DNA of 64,000 nucleotides from Chaetoderma sp. LZ-2023a (GCA_034401795.1 CM067363.1:31763470-31827469); one strand, 5' to 3'; counted from the first letter of the stretch, positions 33,340 through 45,614 are shown. A program made the numbers and translations. The notes: generated from the letters alone by a model not told the origin.

Positions 33340-33420
33340 AATTTTATTGGAAGACATTGCAGCAATTGCTTTCAATCAAATCACGTTCAAAATATTCAAC
33401 AGGACATTTCTTATATAGTG
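33340..33420. repeat. family B-like core fragment
   Basis: GCAGCAATTGC, CAATCAAATCACGTTCAAAATATTCAACAGG and TTCTTATATAGTG form a half core; similar diverged cores occur near 34570-34690, 38345-38425, 39390-39460 and 39705-39770. Confidence 0.5.
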
Positions 33421-33435
33421 TTTAAATTTGTGCTA

Positions 33436-33584
<149 letters not shown>

Positions 33585-33774
33585 ACAAACAAACAGACAA
33601 ACAGAGAGACCAGACAATCAGAGAGACAAATAGACGGGAAGACGGCACCAACCGCGATACTCACGCCAGCATTTAGCGCAGTGAATAATGATTACCATAC
33701 AAATCCGCATTAAAGACACACACACAATGGAGAGAATCCTGGGATTCAATCATATAAATAGATAGCAATACGCG

Positions 33775-34258
33775 CAAAACGTGGACGGAGCTTAGCTAGA
33801 AATGGGCGGGGCATAGCTAGAATTGGATCCATCTTTTACCTTATGATGTACATTGGGTATAATGAAGGAATCAAGGTTTAGCTATGCCCCGCCCAACTCT
33901 AGCTAAGCTCCACCCACGCTTTGGCCGTGTTGGGTCGATCGATCCCTGCACTCTCTGCATCCAATTTTCCACAAAACTATACAGGAAAGCTGTTGAATAT
34001 TTTGAAACAAATTTTACTGGGTGCTGTAGCTACCTATGTCAGCAACAGCGCCCAGTCAAATTAGTTTTAAAATATTAAACAGCATTTTTATTAAATAGTA
34101 AAGATATACAATTCATATAACAATACTTAGTCCTTCATCAATTAACAGTCCGTGATGAACTTATCTGCGCCATTCATGACGTAACTGATTATGACGTCAC
34201 CCTACGCGTCACGTAGTTGATTATGACGTCATATGATTGATGGATAAACTGCAAAGTT
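33775..34258 (+). mobile_element. family B MITE, full length, next to a reverse arm
   Basis: A reverse GC-box arm lies at 33775-33835. The forward copy runs from about 33868 (GGAATCAAGGTTTAGC) through GATCGATCCCTGC and the palindrome (33990-34082) to the second arm with TATGACGTCACC and TATGACGTCATATG (about 34190 and 34225) and GATGGATAAACTGCAAAG. Confidence 0.85.
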
Positions 34259-34696
34259 CTGTTACTTTGAAGCCATATAATGAATAGAAATAGCAAGAAA
34301 CGCTTCAAGATCAAGGGTTTGATTGATTGCACGCTACATATATCTCAGATCTTATTTGAGGCATTCTTTTGATACTTGCTCTTTATTTATTCGATCCTAA
34401 TGGCGATGTTAGTAGTAATTGGTGTGCATGTACAAAGGACATTACACAGACGTACAGCGTATTCCATCCCCATCTCCACGCACCTCACCCACACGTACTA
34501 CGGTGCGTACAACGTAAACCCTTTCAACCACGAAAGTCTGATACCGCAATTGCCAAGAAACACTTTAAAAAAGGAATTGAATATTTAGAAAATAATTTGG
34601 TTGACGGAAATTGGTTGACGGAAATTGACGTAGGGGGAGTAAGGCAGCGTCGTCTTCCAATCAAATCACCTTTCAAATATTTATAATATAAATCGC

Positions 34697-34923
34697 CTCA
34701 TATCAGCCAAAAACAGCTTCTGCAATGGTCTTGAGAAATGTCGATTTGTAGACTAAGAGGAGAGTATTTCTGAAAACCTACCACTGAAATGACTAGCTCG
34801 ATAACCGAGACAGTCATTCGAGTGGTACATTTTCAAAAATACTCTTCTCTTAGTGTGCAAATGAACATTTTCTATGAGAAAATTGAAATTTTCTTGTACG
34901 AATTCTAGGGTTTAAAGGGTTAA
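34697..34923. mobile_element. family A MITE, reverse, left end lost
   Basis: ATATCAGCCAAAAACAGC at the left and TTTAAAGGGTTAA at the right. Both arms carry ACTAAGAG and GAGTATTT instead of the usual ACCAAGAG and GACTATTT. It sits about 50 bp upstream of the TATA box of the GPCR gene. Confidence 0.75.
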
Positions 34924-34972
34924 CAGAGTAGACTGGGGTGAACACGTATGCGCTAATTCGCTAATTAATGAG

Positions 34973-34980
34973 TATATAAA
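34973..34980 (+). promoter_or_regulatory. TATA box of the GPCR gene
   Basis: TATATAAA in the context GAGTATATAAACGC, about 165 bp before the ATG, leaving a leader of about 140 nt if transcription starts some 30 bp downstream. Position and context are good; start-site mapping is not available. Confidence 0.5.
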
Positions 34981-35143
34981 CGCTGTGAGTAAGTAGCTAT
35001 TTATATGTATTCAATATTTGCAATATTTGTGGAAGTACTCTTATAGCATCGTAGTGAAACTTGATCTACTCATCACAACGTACAACGGCAGAACTTTAGC
35101 ATTTCAGTTGAAGGACGGCATAGTCCTGTGACAAAATTCTACA

Positions 35144-36250
35144 ATGGCAAGTACTTCAGTAATGGATTATGCGGTAACTCAATTTGGTAGTTTTGACCAC
35201 ACTCTTAATTTTAGTACCAGATATTATACAGCAACGAAAATTGATGATCTCGGATGGGGTGCCTGGGTTGATGAGTTACTTCGGCTTCCAGCTTTCCACG
35301 CCGCCCGGTTTTTATCCGAGAACCACCCATATATTCTGGGTTCTATTGGAGTTCCATGTAACGTACTGTCTTTTTTAGTTCTGAGAAGGATAAAACCATT
35401 AACATCAGCCATCCTAATTATGATGATCTTGGCTGTAATTGATTCACTTAGTTTAAGTATAAACGTACTACACCGGTTGAGTCTGTTAAAGATCCGCGCT
35501 ATCACCCTCATGAATAGCTGGTGTGCCGTTATATATACAGCTCAATACTTAGTGCAATACATGCCAATTTGGTTGGTTGTGCTGTTAACACTAGAGCGCG
35601 TTGTTGCTGTGTGTTTTCCTATGAAGGCAGCTCGCGTCTGTACGCTCTCCAATGCTCGTCACGCCATCATTTTTCTCGCTATTTTGGATGTCCTAATTTG
35701 CATCGTACACACATTTTGCTATGAAGGGAGAGTTGTTCAAATAGGATTTGGGTGTTTTATCAAAGTTAAATATGAAACATTAATGTCAGTCTGGGATTTT
35801 GTTGATGCTGTCTTCTTCGTTATTATTCCATTGATGTCATTGTGCTTAAGCAACATTGCAATCGTTGTTAAACTAAGAACTTCGAGAGAAATAAGCAATT
35901 TAACAAATGCTCCCCCTGCCAGCCAACAGAACACGCGTCAGAACAGATCCGTAACTGCGATGCTTCTGGCAGTATCTATAACAACTATTATATGTATTGG
36001 TCCAAGCATTATCTTTTCGGTAATAGACAGAACAAGTTGGGTGACAACAGTTGCCGTTAGCCCCAGCACGTTCGCAATGAGGTTTCTAATAATATGGATT
36101 GTTATTTCGCTATCGGCTGCTAACAATGCTGTTAACTTTTTCTTATATGTCCTCGCTGGACGACGTTTTAGAGCTGGACTTTTTGATATGGTATCATCTT
36201 GGTTTGGTACACGAAAGTGGAACACTCCTTTAGCTTCCGGACAGGTATAA
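35144..36250 (+). CDS. class A (rhodopsin-like) G-protein-coupled receptor, single exon
   Basis: An intact 368-residue receptor of the plasma membrane, most like the peptide-receptor-like orphan receptors multiplied in lophotrochozoans; the ligand is unknown. The ATG at 35144 is the first in frame after the TATA box. The N-terminus has a sequon at Asn22. TM1 (about 62-83) has Asn73 in place 1.50. TM2 has LAVID with Asp100. TM3 starts with Cys127, whose disulphide partner is probably Cys204 in the second outer loop, and ends LTLERVVAVCFP, where Glu151-Arg152-Val153 replaces DRY. TM4 lacks the usual Trp. TM5 has Pro229. TM6 has CIGP (Pro287) without the Trp of CWxP. TM7 ends NFFLY (331-335) instead of NPxxY, followed by AGRRFRAGLF, helix 8. 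The length is normal. The lack of introns is common in such expansions. The nearest AATAAA (36497-36502) is inside the family B repeat downstream. Confidence 0.9.
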   Translation: MASTSVMDYAVTQFGSFDHTLNFSTRYYTATKIDDLGWGAWVDELLRLPAFHAARFLSENHPYILGSIGVPCNVLSFLVLRRIKPLTSAILIMMILAVIDSLSLSINVLHRLSLLKIRAITLMNSWCAVIYTAQYLVQYMPIWLVVLLTLERVVAVCFPMKAARVCTLSNARHAIIFLAILDVLICIVHTFCYEGRVVQIGFGCFIKVKYETLMSVWDFVDAVFFVIIPLMSLCLSNIAIVVKLRTSREISNLTNAPPASQQNTRQNRSVTAMLLAVSITTIICIGPSIIFSVIDRTSWVTTVAVSPSTFAMRFLIIWIVISLSAANNAVNFFLYVLAGRRFRAGLFDMVSSWFGTRKWNTPLASGQV

Positions 36251-36269
36251 GTTGGAGCTTGCCTTTTAA

Positions 36270-36650
36270 ACGGAGGAAACCAATTTTAACTATGCCCCGC
36301 CCATCTCTAGCTAAGTTTCAACCACAGACCCCTCATGTTGGTTTTGATTGATCCCTGAACTCCCTGACAATCAATTTCCAGAAAACTATACAGGTAATCT
36401 GTTGATTATTTCGAAACTAATTTGACTGGGTGATGTTGCTGCCTATAGAGCCCAGTTTAATTAGTTTCAAAATATTCAACAGCATGTTTATTAAATAATA
36501 AAGACAATCCGTACAACAACGCTTAATCCGTCATCAATTAAGCGTTCGTGACTAACTAATCTACGTAATCCATGACGTCATTAAGTATGATGTCAGTCCA
36601 CCCGTCACGTAGTTGATTATGTCGTCATATAATTGATGGATATACTGGAA
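36270..36650 (+). mobile_element. family B MITE 3' of the GPCR gene
   Basis: GGAAACCAATTTTAACTATGCCCC, then a palindrome with a deleted centre (36395-36482), ATGACGTCATTAAG (about 36571) and GATGGATATACTGG. The AATAAA at 36497-36502 could serve as polyadenylation signal for the receptor gene that stops at 36250. Confidence 0.8.
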
Positions 36651-36659
36651 TAGTGTTCA

Positions 36660-38600
36660 ACTACCATTTATTAGTATTCTCCTATATATTTTTGATATGT
36701 TTGGAGTAGAGGACGCAGAACAGGTTTGAACTATATTCCAACCCTTAGTCATCTTGCCGGGTTTTCTTATTGAGGCGCTTCAATACTTACAGTTCTTGCA
36801 TATCCGCAACAAAAACAGTTATAAACGTGGCAGCTTATGATTAGATGTACATTTCACAACCGTGATCGTGAGTACACTACAGCTCTGAAATGAGTCAAGG
36901 TGTATAAAAATGGAAATATAACGTACACAGCATTTCTTACGAACTAACAGGTATCTGTTTTTCTGCTGGAAACATTCTAATTTATCTATGGGCCGTACTT
37001 TATACATCATGGCTAGGAAATAAGTCATCATTCACCCTACGTGTGTGTCATAAAATCCTCAACGTCATCGGCATCGTCATCCTGAGGGTTGCGTGAGCAT
37101 TCTAATATAGTATCCACATCTAACCCTCGTAGAACAAGGATTCCAGAAATGTCGAATGTGATACAAATCTCTGCAGTGATATCAGCAGCCTCGTGCACAG
37201 GAAAAAGTACCTTCAACGGTTTGTGAAGAATGAAGACGTACATCGGAAACCCGACGAGGCAAGAAAGATTAACCAGAATTTCCGTAATAAACATTGAACG
37301 CTCATATGTTAATAAAGTTCTTGAGCCTGGTATGGATAAGATAATTGATACGTGTTCTAAGTGGAAGTATCGCCTTGCAGTAACGTGTGCTACTGCAACG
37401 TGATATTTTAAATATTTGACTTCCAGTGTTGTAGTGGTCCAAGTTACTAGTGTTTAAATCAGGGAAATGTAAACTTTAATTTAACGTTACTCACAAATGG
37501 CTATAGGTCTATTCTAACGCGGATGGGCAAATAGTTTCACTATATGACGGGAAATATTAACTTGTCGTATTTGCTTTTTTAAATGTGGCAATGAGTAAAT
37601 TACTGGCAAACACACACTAGCTGCTATTCCGCAGACTTGCTGCTTGCATTTATTGCATACCAATAACTGTATAGTTTCTCTTCCATTTCAAGCAGTTGGG
37701 AGAAAATGGTCATATCGGGGTCTCAATATACTTGCATATTTATGATTATGAAGTAGGTAAAGAAATTCATAAACTTTGAAAATATATTACGCTACTAAGA
37801 AAGAACATTCTTGCACGATGCGCAGCTGAGACACACCATGACATAATTTTCAATACCCAAAGGTTTTATGTCTTACCCCAATGCCAACATTTTCTCACAA
37901 TTGTTGAAAATGGCCAAGACATTCTACAAGATGCGAACATCTAGAATAGTAGATCTACCTGTCTGTCTTCCAACTTTCGCAATAACTGGTCGTTCTTTCC
38001 CTTTGTGGTTAGGGGATTGAAAGCGCTTTGTGAACAGCCTTAGATTATAACATATGATCAGTTGCTAAGTAGCAGCTGTAGTTTTGTTGTTTGCATTATA
38101 AGTTTATCTCACTTGTGGCAGTGCCATCACGTTATATATGATCAAAAGGTGCAAGAGAACAGTCAATGTATTATGTGTTTTTAACTGTTTATGGTATAGC
38201 AAATTGCCATCCCATACGTCTAATCATGTTTCTGTCACACGTGATGGGATATCTGTTGCAGAATGGTGTCCGTTGCTACACAATCTGACTTTGGTCATGT
38301 CGCAATCCACCAAGCAATAATTTCAATGAGCCATAGCTCTGGACCTGCTAAATATTTTGAGGGAAAAAATTTGATAGAATGCTGTTGGTGTCTTTTAGTC
38401 AAATAGTTTTCAAAATATTTAGCGTATCCAGAGTTAAAGCCCATGAAAAATGTAGTCTGCCAGAATTGAGTAAGCGGAAACTTAATGAATGGTGTATAAG
38501 GATGCGCAAGTACATATCCTAGGTTATCAATAATGTCAGTGATGCTGCTTAAATCTTTTGCATGACAACTCTCTTTTTCAAAACAATGGACATATATGAA
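36660..38600. other. non-coding, nothing firmly recognised
   Basis: An open frame on the - strand at 37037-37294 (85 residues, with an Asp-rich end) has no clear splice sites or family match, so it is not called. The rest is AT-rich without clear repeats, apart from a diverged family B-like core near 38345-38425. Confidence 0.35.
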
Positions 38601-38617
38601 TGCGAGCAAATTTTACT

Positions 38618-38880
38618 AACCCCACGTTTTGAAAAAAACGTCGGGGATATTGTAATCGCCTCCGTCCGTCTGTCCTTCTGCCAGTCCGTCCGTCTGTCCT
38701 TCACGCTAGCTCCTCCCATACTGTTGGGTGGAATTCAACCAAATTTGGTAAGTAAGTTACCCATAGGAATGCAATTTGCAAGACAATATTTAGATTAGGC
38801 TCCGCCCCCAAGGGGGCGTGGCATGTGTTAAAGGGTCAAATTGATTATAATGCAAAATTAGTAGTTTTTATTTTCCATGG
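38618..38880 (+). repeat. family E repeat
   Basis: It starts CCCCACGTTTTGAAAAAAACG, then GGGGATATTGTAATCGCC, a CCGTCCGTCTGTCC run, GGAATTCAACCAAATTTGG, GTTACCCATAGG and GGCTCCGCCCCCAAGGGGGC. The ends seen are not obviously inverted. It has no coding capacity. Confidence 0.7.
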
Positions 38881-39049
38881 CCACGAAAATCGAGTGGACT
38901 TTGACAGAAACTCAACCATTGTTTCAGTGCAGATCTTAGTGGTATAATAATGTCATTCATATGATATGCGTTAGCATATGTGAATAGACATCAGGAATAA
39001 ACAGATTTTGTGCAATGGTGTATTGTTGTGTTGTCATATATGTTAATTA

Positions 39050-39460
39050 TTATCCCCACGTTTTAAAAAAACGTTGGGGATCTTGTAATTGCCTCCGCCA
39101 AAGGGTAACATTTTAACCTGCGGAAATTGATTTAATGCATCTGCTTCGAAACCATAAGATTGAATTCAACCAAATTTGGCGTGTGAGTTACCCATACCAA
39201 ATGTGGAGTGGATGAGCACATTTACATTTGACCCCGCCCCCATGGTGTGTGGGATAGGTTCAAAAGGCCATGAAATTGATTGTAATGCAACTCCTCTGAC
39301 ACAATTGCACGTAATTCAACCAAATTTGGTATTGCAGAGTGCAGAGGGACGTTTAAATTTGGATCCGCCCCCGGGGGTGGGTTGTGGGGTGTCACTTCCA
39401 ATCACATTAAGTCAAAAAAATTCAACAGAACATTTTTGACATCGTGTTCAAAATTGTACT
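39050..39460 (+). repeat. family E repeat, second copy with fused core fragment
   Basis: CCCCACGTTTTAAAAAAACG, GGGGATCTTGTAATTGCC, TTGAATTCAACCAAATTTGG, GAGTTACCCATACC, then a second half-unit at 39308-39380 with CCGCCCCCGGGGGTGGG, running into a family B-like core at 39390. Confidence 0.65.
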
Positions 39461-39771
39461 AACACATTTCTGTCTTTGCTTTGAAAACAAGGTAACTTAT
39501 TATTTATTAGCTGTAGGTTACTGTATGCGTTAAAGCTGTATTGGACATCTTTATTAAATGTATTGTAACAATTTTACTCAAATTTTTTGTCGTTGGATTA
39601 CAGTGGCCATTAGAGGGAGTTGATATGCAGGTTTGTCATGATTGGATGTATTTTGTTGTAAATATTGTCAAATATACAAACTTAACACTATGCAAATCAA
39701 AATAAACCGTACTGTTGAATATTTGGAATATAATTGGATTTATGTTCAAAACAGAACATTTCTTACATCGC

Positions 39772-40142
39772 GTTGCCCCGCCCATCTCTATCTAAGCTCC
39801 ACCCACACCTCGCTCGTGTCCGGGTCGATCGATCTCTGAACTATCAATTTCCAGAAAACTATACAGGTAAACTGTTGAATATTTGTAAACTAATTTGACT
39901 GGGTGCTGCTGTTGCCGCCTATGGCCTATGGCCTATAGTTGCCTATGGTTGCAGAAACAGCGCCCAGTCAAATTAGTTTCAAAATATTCAACAGCATGTT
40001 TCTTAAAGAGCATAAACATACAATTCGTATACAACATGTCGGACTATTAAGCGTTAAAGACGGGCTTAATCGAATCATTCATGAGTCAGCATACACGTCA
40101 CGTAGTGGGATTATGACGTAGGGATAAACTTGGAAAGGTCCA
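39772..40142 (+). mobile_element. family B MITE with expanded loop
   Basis: The GC-box arm starts at GTTGCCCCGCCCATCTC; the palindrome arms are at 39870-39998. The loop has grown by repeats of GCCTATG. The second arm has only a diverged CRE (TATGACGTAGGG) and ends ACTTGGAAAGGTCCATTG. Confidence 0.8.
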
Positions 40143-40144
40143 TT

Positions 40145-41890
40145 GTACTAACATGGTTCTGGTTTTGTTTTAGGAAACACGTTAACGTCTTCATGATCGG
40201 TACTGTAAGTATTTTGCGTGAACAACTATTTATTTATTTACACATATGTACAACCGCTTGTTGGGTCCCACAGTGCCAAGATGTCATAGAACAAAACCAG
40301 AACATTGTCTCATAGTGCCAACACAATGTCAATAAACTATAGTGCATCAGGGAAAGGACGTAGGTTTTTTCATGTACTGATAATACTGTATGTTGGCGTA
40401 TTGCGGCGGGACATTGGGGACATCTCACATAAGCCAGAGACGGAGAAGTTGTCTCCCTTGTAAATACATTAGAGTAATATACGGTAACGTGGGTACAACG
40501 GTACCGTGGTAACTGTGTTTGATATGGCGCTAGGGGGGAAATATACAATGTGTGAACTCAATTTTACTATACATGAATAATACAACACTTATTTATGCCT
40601 ACCAAAATCCTTTTTTTTTTATAAATTGGATCGCTTTTTGTTCTATACAATGTATGTATATCTGTCGTCGCCTTGTCGTTTCGGGCATCAAAATGTAAGT
40701 CATGTTGATACTTAGAGGGGCCTGCCTATCTTTAAATTAATATTTACACCTATAAGACTAAAGAGATACTGAGCTAAAATAGAACTATGTCACAGCTGAT
40801 ACATTGAATTTCATAATTACTTTGCCAGAATTTTAACTTGGAAAAATTTAAGATTTTTAAATTGATTTCAACACCCGGTACCGCGGTACAGTAGATCCCC
40901 GGGTCAACCTAATAAGTGCCAAGGTTTGACATAGATATCTAGGTGTAAGCGGCCAATAAACAAACAGAATGAATGAATGACATAGAACCGTGGCTTCAAA
41001 ATAATATTGTAGAGCAACGTTTAATGCTTGCAGAATAGGAAGCACATTATAAACAGGCAATTCTTCAAACGACCAATCGTGTTAAACTGCTTGTCCTCTA
41101 GCGATGCTATTTTCTGAAGTAATTGAAGTGAAGTTATAAATTGCATTAAGCACCACGGTATCGTTCATAGTACCCCAGCCTAACTAGCGAAGTTATTACC
41201 CCCGACCCGTATAAGGGGAAGATGGTATCGCGATCAGGGCCGTCTGTCTGCATGTCTGTTTGTGTGAAAACTATTGATGCGATTTGGCTAATGTTTTAAC
41301 ACAAGGAAGGAAGCTGTCATGCAAAAGGATTTCCAGACGTTTGCCTTGATTTGCATAAAATAAACCCGGATCCGGATTGCATCCATTTCTGCATTTCTTG
41401 ATAGACCTATCTAGGAAACTGTTGGTCCGATTTTGTTCAAATTATAACACGACTTACAAGAAAGCATACCTTTGGATATGATGACGAAATCCGAAAAAAT
41501 CCCGAAATCCTAAAACCTTTTACAATGTGACAAAATATAGGTCAAGGCTTAATTTTTCCCCTGGAACTAATATTCAGCCATCAGATTTTGTCTTATTTTG
41601 AGGTATTTACACCAAATCATGTCCACGTGTTCTTGTAAGTGCACTTTATTATACACCTCTATATATTAGCCATTGAAATGGCTGCATTACTACTACGTGA
41701 CCGTCCAATAAAAAGTGTTATTGGACTCTCAAGGCTATTTATTACGTCATAATAATTTTACGCCACCGTTGTTTATGACGTCATTTTATCAGAATTGTTA
41801 CATCACGAAAACATAGTATTACTCAATGTGGTATCCGATCAGATCTGTCACTCAAGTGTCTGAAGTCATAATGAAAATACGTCATACGTC
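40145..41890. other. non-coding, nothing firmly recognised
   Basis: A short inverted pair, GGTTCTGGTTTTGTT at 40155 and AACAAAACCAGAAC at 40292, is present. Around 41200-41500 the text has the style of family E (CCCGACCCGTATAAGGGG, then CCGTCTGTCTGC). TATGACGTCATTTTATC occurs at about 41773 and CATAATGAAAATACGTCATACG at about 41868, family B remnants. No gene. Confidence 0.4.
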
Positions 41891-41899
41891 TGGTGACCA

Positions 41900-43140
41900 T
41901 GTTGAATTTGATGGTACATATTCGCACTGGAGAGGGTGAGGGTGGGATTGTTAGAATTGTATGATTTTTGGAGGCATGGATTGTGTGTTTATATGTAGTG
42001 AAGACGGGTGGATCTTGACATGTTAGGATTTCATAACGTTTAGATTGGTATGATTTTTGGTGTTATGAGGTTGAATTGGAGACACGACTTCCCAATTCAG
42101 CCTCTCAACGGAAATAATTATACTTGTCTGTATGGGTCAGATCGTCATATGTTAATATTTGTCTCGTTTCATTGCATTGGGGTAGCAGTTTAGGCTTCTA
42201 GAAGTATGCAGTTTGGATAGTTTTATTTTCGGCCTTTCTGTTGTGAGTGTGCACCTTTAAATTTTAAATTGTGCATTTGATTTTTGTACTTCATAATTTA
42301 CATACTATTATCATGTTACATATTTGCTAGCTTACAAATTCCGTCCTCCTTAAGTTATAACTACTCTGTTACTATGAAATATTTCAATAACATATCACTT
42401 ACTTTTTGGAATGTTAGTGGTGTATCTAGAATTGTTGGTGGCCGGCGGGTCTGCAAACTTGACGATGATGATCTTCGCGTAACACTCGCTAAGTTTGAGA
42501 TTATTTGTCTTGCTGAAACTCATTGTAGCAAGGATGCCTCCATATCTCTCCCTGGCAACTATGTGTTGCCGCCTAACATTAGACCAAGATCTGTCAAGGC
42601 AAAATGTAATTATGGCGGAATGGCAATATGCATCAGATCAGGTCTTCGTGCGGGCGTTAAGCAGTTGCCATTTACCTCGAGTGGAATAACTTGGCTTACA
42701 ATACCCAGTGAATTCTTCAAACCTGAAGCAGATATTCACATTGCAGCCTTGTATACATATTCATCCACAAATAATGATATCTTCGAGCTTCTGTAGAATG
42801 GCATAGCTAAATACTCAAAAGTTGGTAACTGCTTAGTATGCGGAGATACAGGAACATGCTTACTGTTTCGATGATAACTGTCCTGTAGATCATGACGGGA
42901 TAGATAACATCGTCCATCAAACTGATATCCTGATCTCCAGAAACAATCTTGACCAGACGCCTTTAGACATCCATGGAAAGAAACTTCTTGAGCTTTGCGG
43001 ATCCTCCGCCTTCAGTATCGTAAATGGTAGGTCTTTAGGTGACTATTTTGGTCAATGTACCTGCTACAGTTATAAAGGCAGTCCTAGTGTAATAGATTAC
43101 ACGTTGACCTCGGTATAGCTCATGAGGATGGTAAAATACG
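41900..43140 (+). pseudogene. LINE, 5' region and endonuclease domain
   Basis: The frame 42284-42796 contains an exonuclease-endonuclease-phosphatase (APE-type) domain from ISLTFWNVSGVSRIV (WN motif) through EIICLAETHC (catalytic Glu) and AALYTYSS. After a stop at 42796, other frames continue with VGNCLVCGD and DHDGIDNIVHQTD to VIDYTLTSV (about 43110). The endonuclease would nick target DNA during retrotransposition, but stops and frameshifts make this copy inactive. The type belongs to the CR1/L2-like group by style; the clade is not certain. Confidence 0.75.
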
Positions 43141-43285
43141 TTCATGTACATCAGCCCAATTTGCACCCATTTCATTGTGTTTTATCCTGTTGTATATCAG
43201 CTGGTGATTTTACACATGCACGGACAGTCTCTCCTCAAACTGCCTCCTTTATCCCTTCATACAAGTGGTCTGTCTGAATGTGATG

Positions 43286-43592
43286 CTTAAGAATGGACCT
43301 TTCCATGTTTAGCTATGACCCGCCCACCACTAGCTAAGTTCCACCCACACGTCGCCGTGTTGGGATTTATCGATCCCCAAATGTCCTAGCTATCAATTTC
43401 CTGAAAACTATACAGGGAAGCTGTTGAATATTTTGTAACTAATTTGACTGGGTGCTGTTGCTGCCAGTTAAATTAGTTTCAAAACATGCAACAGAATATT
43501 TATTAAATAGTAAAAGCAAACAATTTGTACAACAACGCATAGACCGTCTTCAAATATGCGTTCGTGACGTACTTATGGGTGGGTACTCTGGA
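43286..43592 (+). mobile_element. family B MITE nested in the LINE
   Basis: It runs from AGAATGGACCTTTCCATG to ACTCTGGAAAGGTGAATTTG, with the GC-box arm, a half palindrome and a short second arm. Because it interrupts the LINE reading region, it arrived after the LINE. Confidence 0.8.
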
Positions 43593-43599
43593 AAGGTGA

Positions 43600-45300
43600 A
43601 TTTGCATCGGCTCTTGCGCCACCTTTTATCCATTCTCTAATTAATACCCTTTCTCACATGGAGTTGAGTAACGCATCGTCTATAGAAAATGCGTCAGGTC
43701 AGTCTCTTTACTGACTTATATATTAACACTGCAAAACGTGCTGCTGTCAGACAAGAAGTTGTGTAGGCAACCAATCAAAACAAACAGGAGGAAGAAATCT
43801 AATAAATGGGTTTAGCCTGAACGGCAGTGCCTTAAAAACAATTAAAATTAACCAGCGTTAAACTTTAAATCCTTTCTGTTTGCAGATTCTTCAAGATTAT
43901 AGATCGACTCGATTTAAATTTAAGGAACTGCTTAACAGAAAGAAAACTAAATTTTAACAAGGTATTCTAAACCAGTTTGAACCCTTGCATGATAGAAACC
44001 CCCAGTCATTCTGGAAACTTTTAAATAAATTAAAAGGCTCTGAGGCTCTGAGGTTCTAATCCTGTAGCAATGGGTGAATGGGTCTCTCATTTCCCCCAGC
44101 TTACTAATAACAGACCCGTATCTAAAATTAAATTGTCTTCATTTATGGATGAGTAGATTAACTCTAATAAGGGTAATGTTTTCAATGATTGAATAAATCT
44201 ATTTCAATACAGGAGGCCACTACAGCGTTTTCAAAGCTTAAAAATGGAAAATCTTGTTTCCCAGACTTCATCCTAAATGAAATGCAAAAAATTGGAGTGT
44301 CACCTGGCGCCTATTATGCGCAGAATTTTTAATACTATACTTGCCTATGGTACTTTTCCCATTGCATGGCGTTGTAACTTCTTGCTCCCGGCGCATAAGG
44401 GCGATAAATATATTGCTGACAACTATCGAGGCATTGCCTATGTAAGTTTTTTTGTGATTCAAAATTGCGTTCATATGGGCTATTCAAATCAGATTTTAAA
44501 CTTGAAAATGACTTGATTAGTAGGGCCTACCCACAACTTTGTACAATGCAAAGAATTCATCAAGCTTAGCATTAGTGCACATAACCTTCAAGTTGAATCG
44601 GGCAGGCACCATAGGACATTAAAACCAATTGAGCAGAGGATTTGTGAAATTTGCAAAACTGGCAGTATTGAAGATGAAAAACATTCTTCTCTACTACCAG
44701 TCCCATGATATTGGCAGGCAGTTATTATTTAATACTCTAGATACATTCACCAACCTCTCGTCTCTGAATAATGGCAAGTTTTATTTTCTAATGTCTTATA
44801 ACGACGGTGACGTAGAAATCTCCAATTACATATTAAATTTTGTCGAGAAATACCTATCAAAACGATATTCCATCAGCCATATACATTGATAGAGTAGCCT
44901 ACTAATTAACTTACACCCTACTTATGTCTCTATGACTGTGAATGTATTCAACTGGTGCACTGATACCGCTGACTATAGCCGACTTTGCTCTACGGTTCTA
45001 CACATGATGTTTAGACTAGCTGGTTACGTCACCGCGTGTTCAACTTGTTGGTTTAACGCCAATGGTTCATTTATACCATTCGACAGTTGAATGCACTCAG
45101 AGACAACCAAAAAGTCCCTTATATTGTTGTAAATAACCATTTCATATATGTTTTAGACAATAAAAATAAATTTTAGTTTAATCCTTTTAATGTTATTTTA
45201 TGAATTGCCATTGTGTCATTTTAAGTGTTTCTTTTATTGTGCTATATGCGTACACCATAATGTTTGGTATTTTATCGCAGTAAATTGATTGATTGATTGA
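43600..45300 (+). pseudogene. LINE, RT start, C-terminus and 3' tail
   Basis: After the nested MITE the LINE continues, much decayed. RT block 1 lies at about 44235-44445: KNGKSCFPDFILNEM, then HLAPIMRRIFNTILAYGTFP and DKYIADNYRGIAYVS. Most of the RT is deleted at about 44450-44540. The C-terminal domain follows (RICEICKTGSIEDEKH in the 44640 region, then LLFNTLDTFTNLSSLNNGKF). The 3' UTR ends in a (TTGA)n tail at 45284-45300, the usual mark of the 3' end of such LINEs. Confidence 0.75.
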
Positions 45301-45448
45301 ATTACGTCACAAATGAATTGCTAACTCGTATCATTCGTGCTGTACATTTGGTAAAAAGTAAATTCACCGAGCAAGAGAGCATGTTGCTTTGAATCGTTTA
45401 TTTTCTAATTATTTCAATATATCGGTGTATAATAAATTGATCATTTAA

Positions 45449-45612
45449 CATTTCCGAGTACAATATTGACTTTTCATTGTACTCGTCCACGTTGTAGGCT
45501 ATTTAAAAATCTGTATTGAACTCGACGCCAAAGGCGTCTCGTCCAATACTAGTTTTTAAACACAACGTGGACTCGTACAATAAAAATCCATATTGTACTC
45601 AGAAATATTAAA
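45449..45612. mobile_element. foldback MITE, ~75-bp arms
   Basis: GAGTACAATATTGACTTTTC, ACGTTGTAGGC and AACTCGACGCC on the left pair with GGCGTCTCGTCC, ACACAACGTGGACTCGTAC and CATATTGTACTC on the right; loop AAA. Confidence 0.8.
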
Positions 45613-45614
45613 TA

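Noticed and set aside
34369..34686. 105-codon frame upstream of the GPCR
   Set aside because: No family resemblance; its 3' part overlaps a diverged family B-like core.
37037..37294. 85-codon - strand frame with Asp-rich end
   Set aside because: Looked somewhat protein-like but has no clear splice sites, no family and no neighbouring exon.
40150..40310. Inverted pair GGTTCTGGTTTTGTT / AACAAAACCAGAAC as a MITE
   Set aside because: Only about 15 bp match and no further terminal structure.
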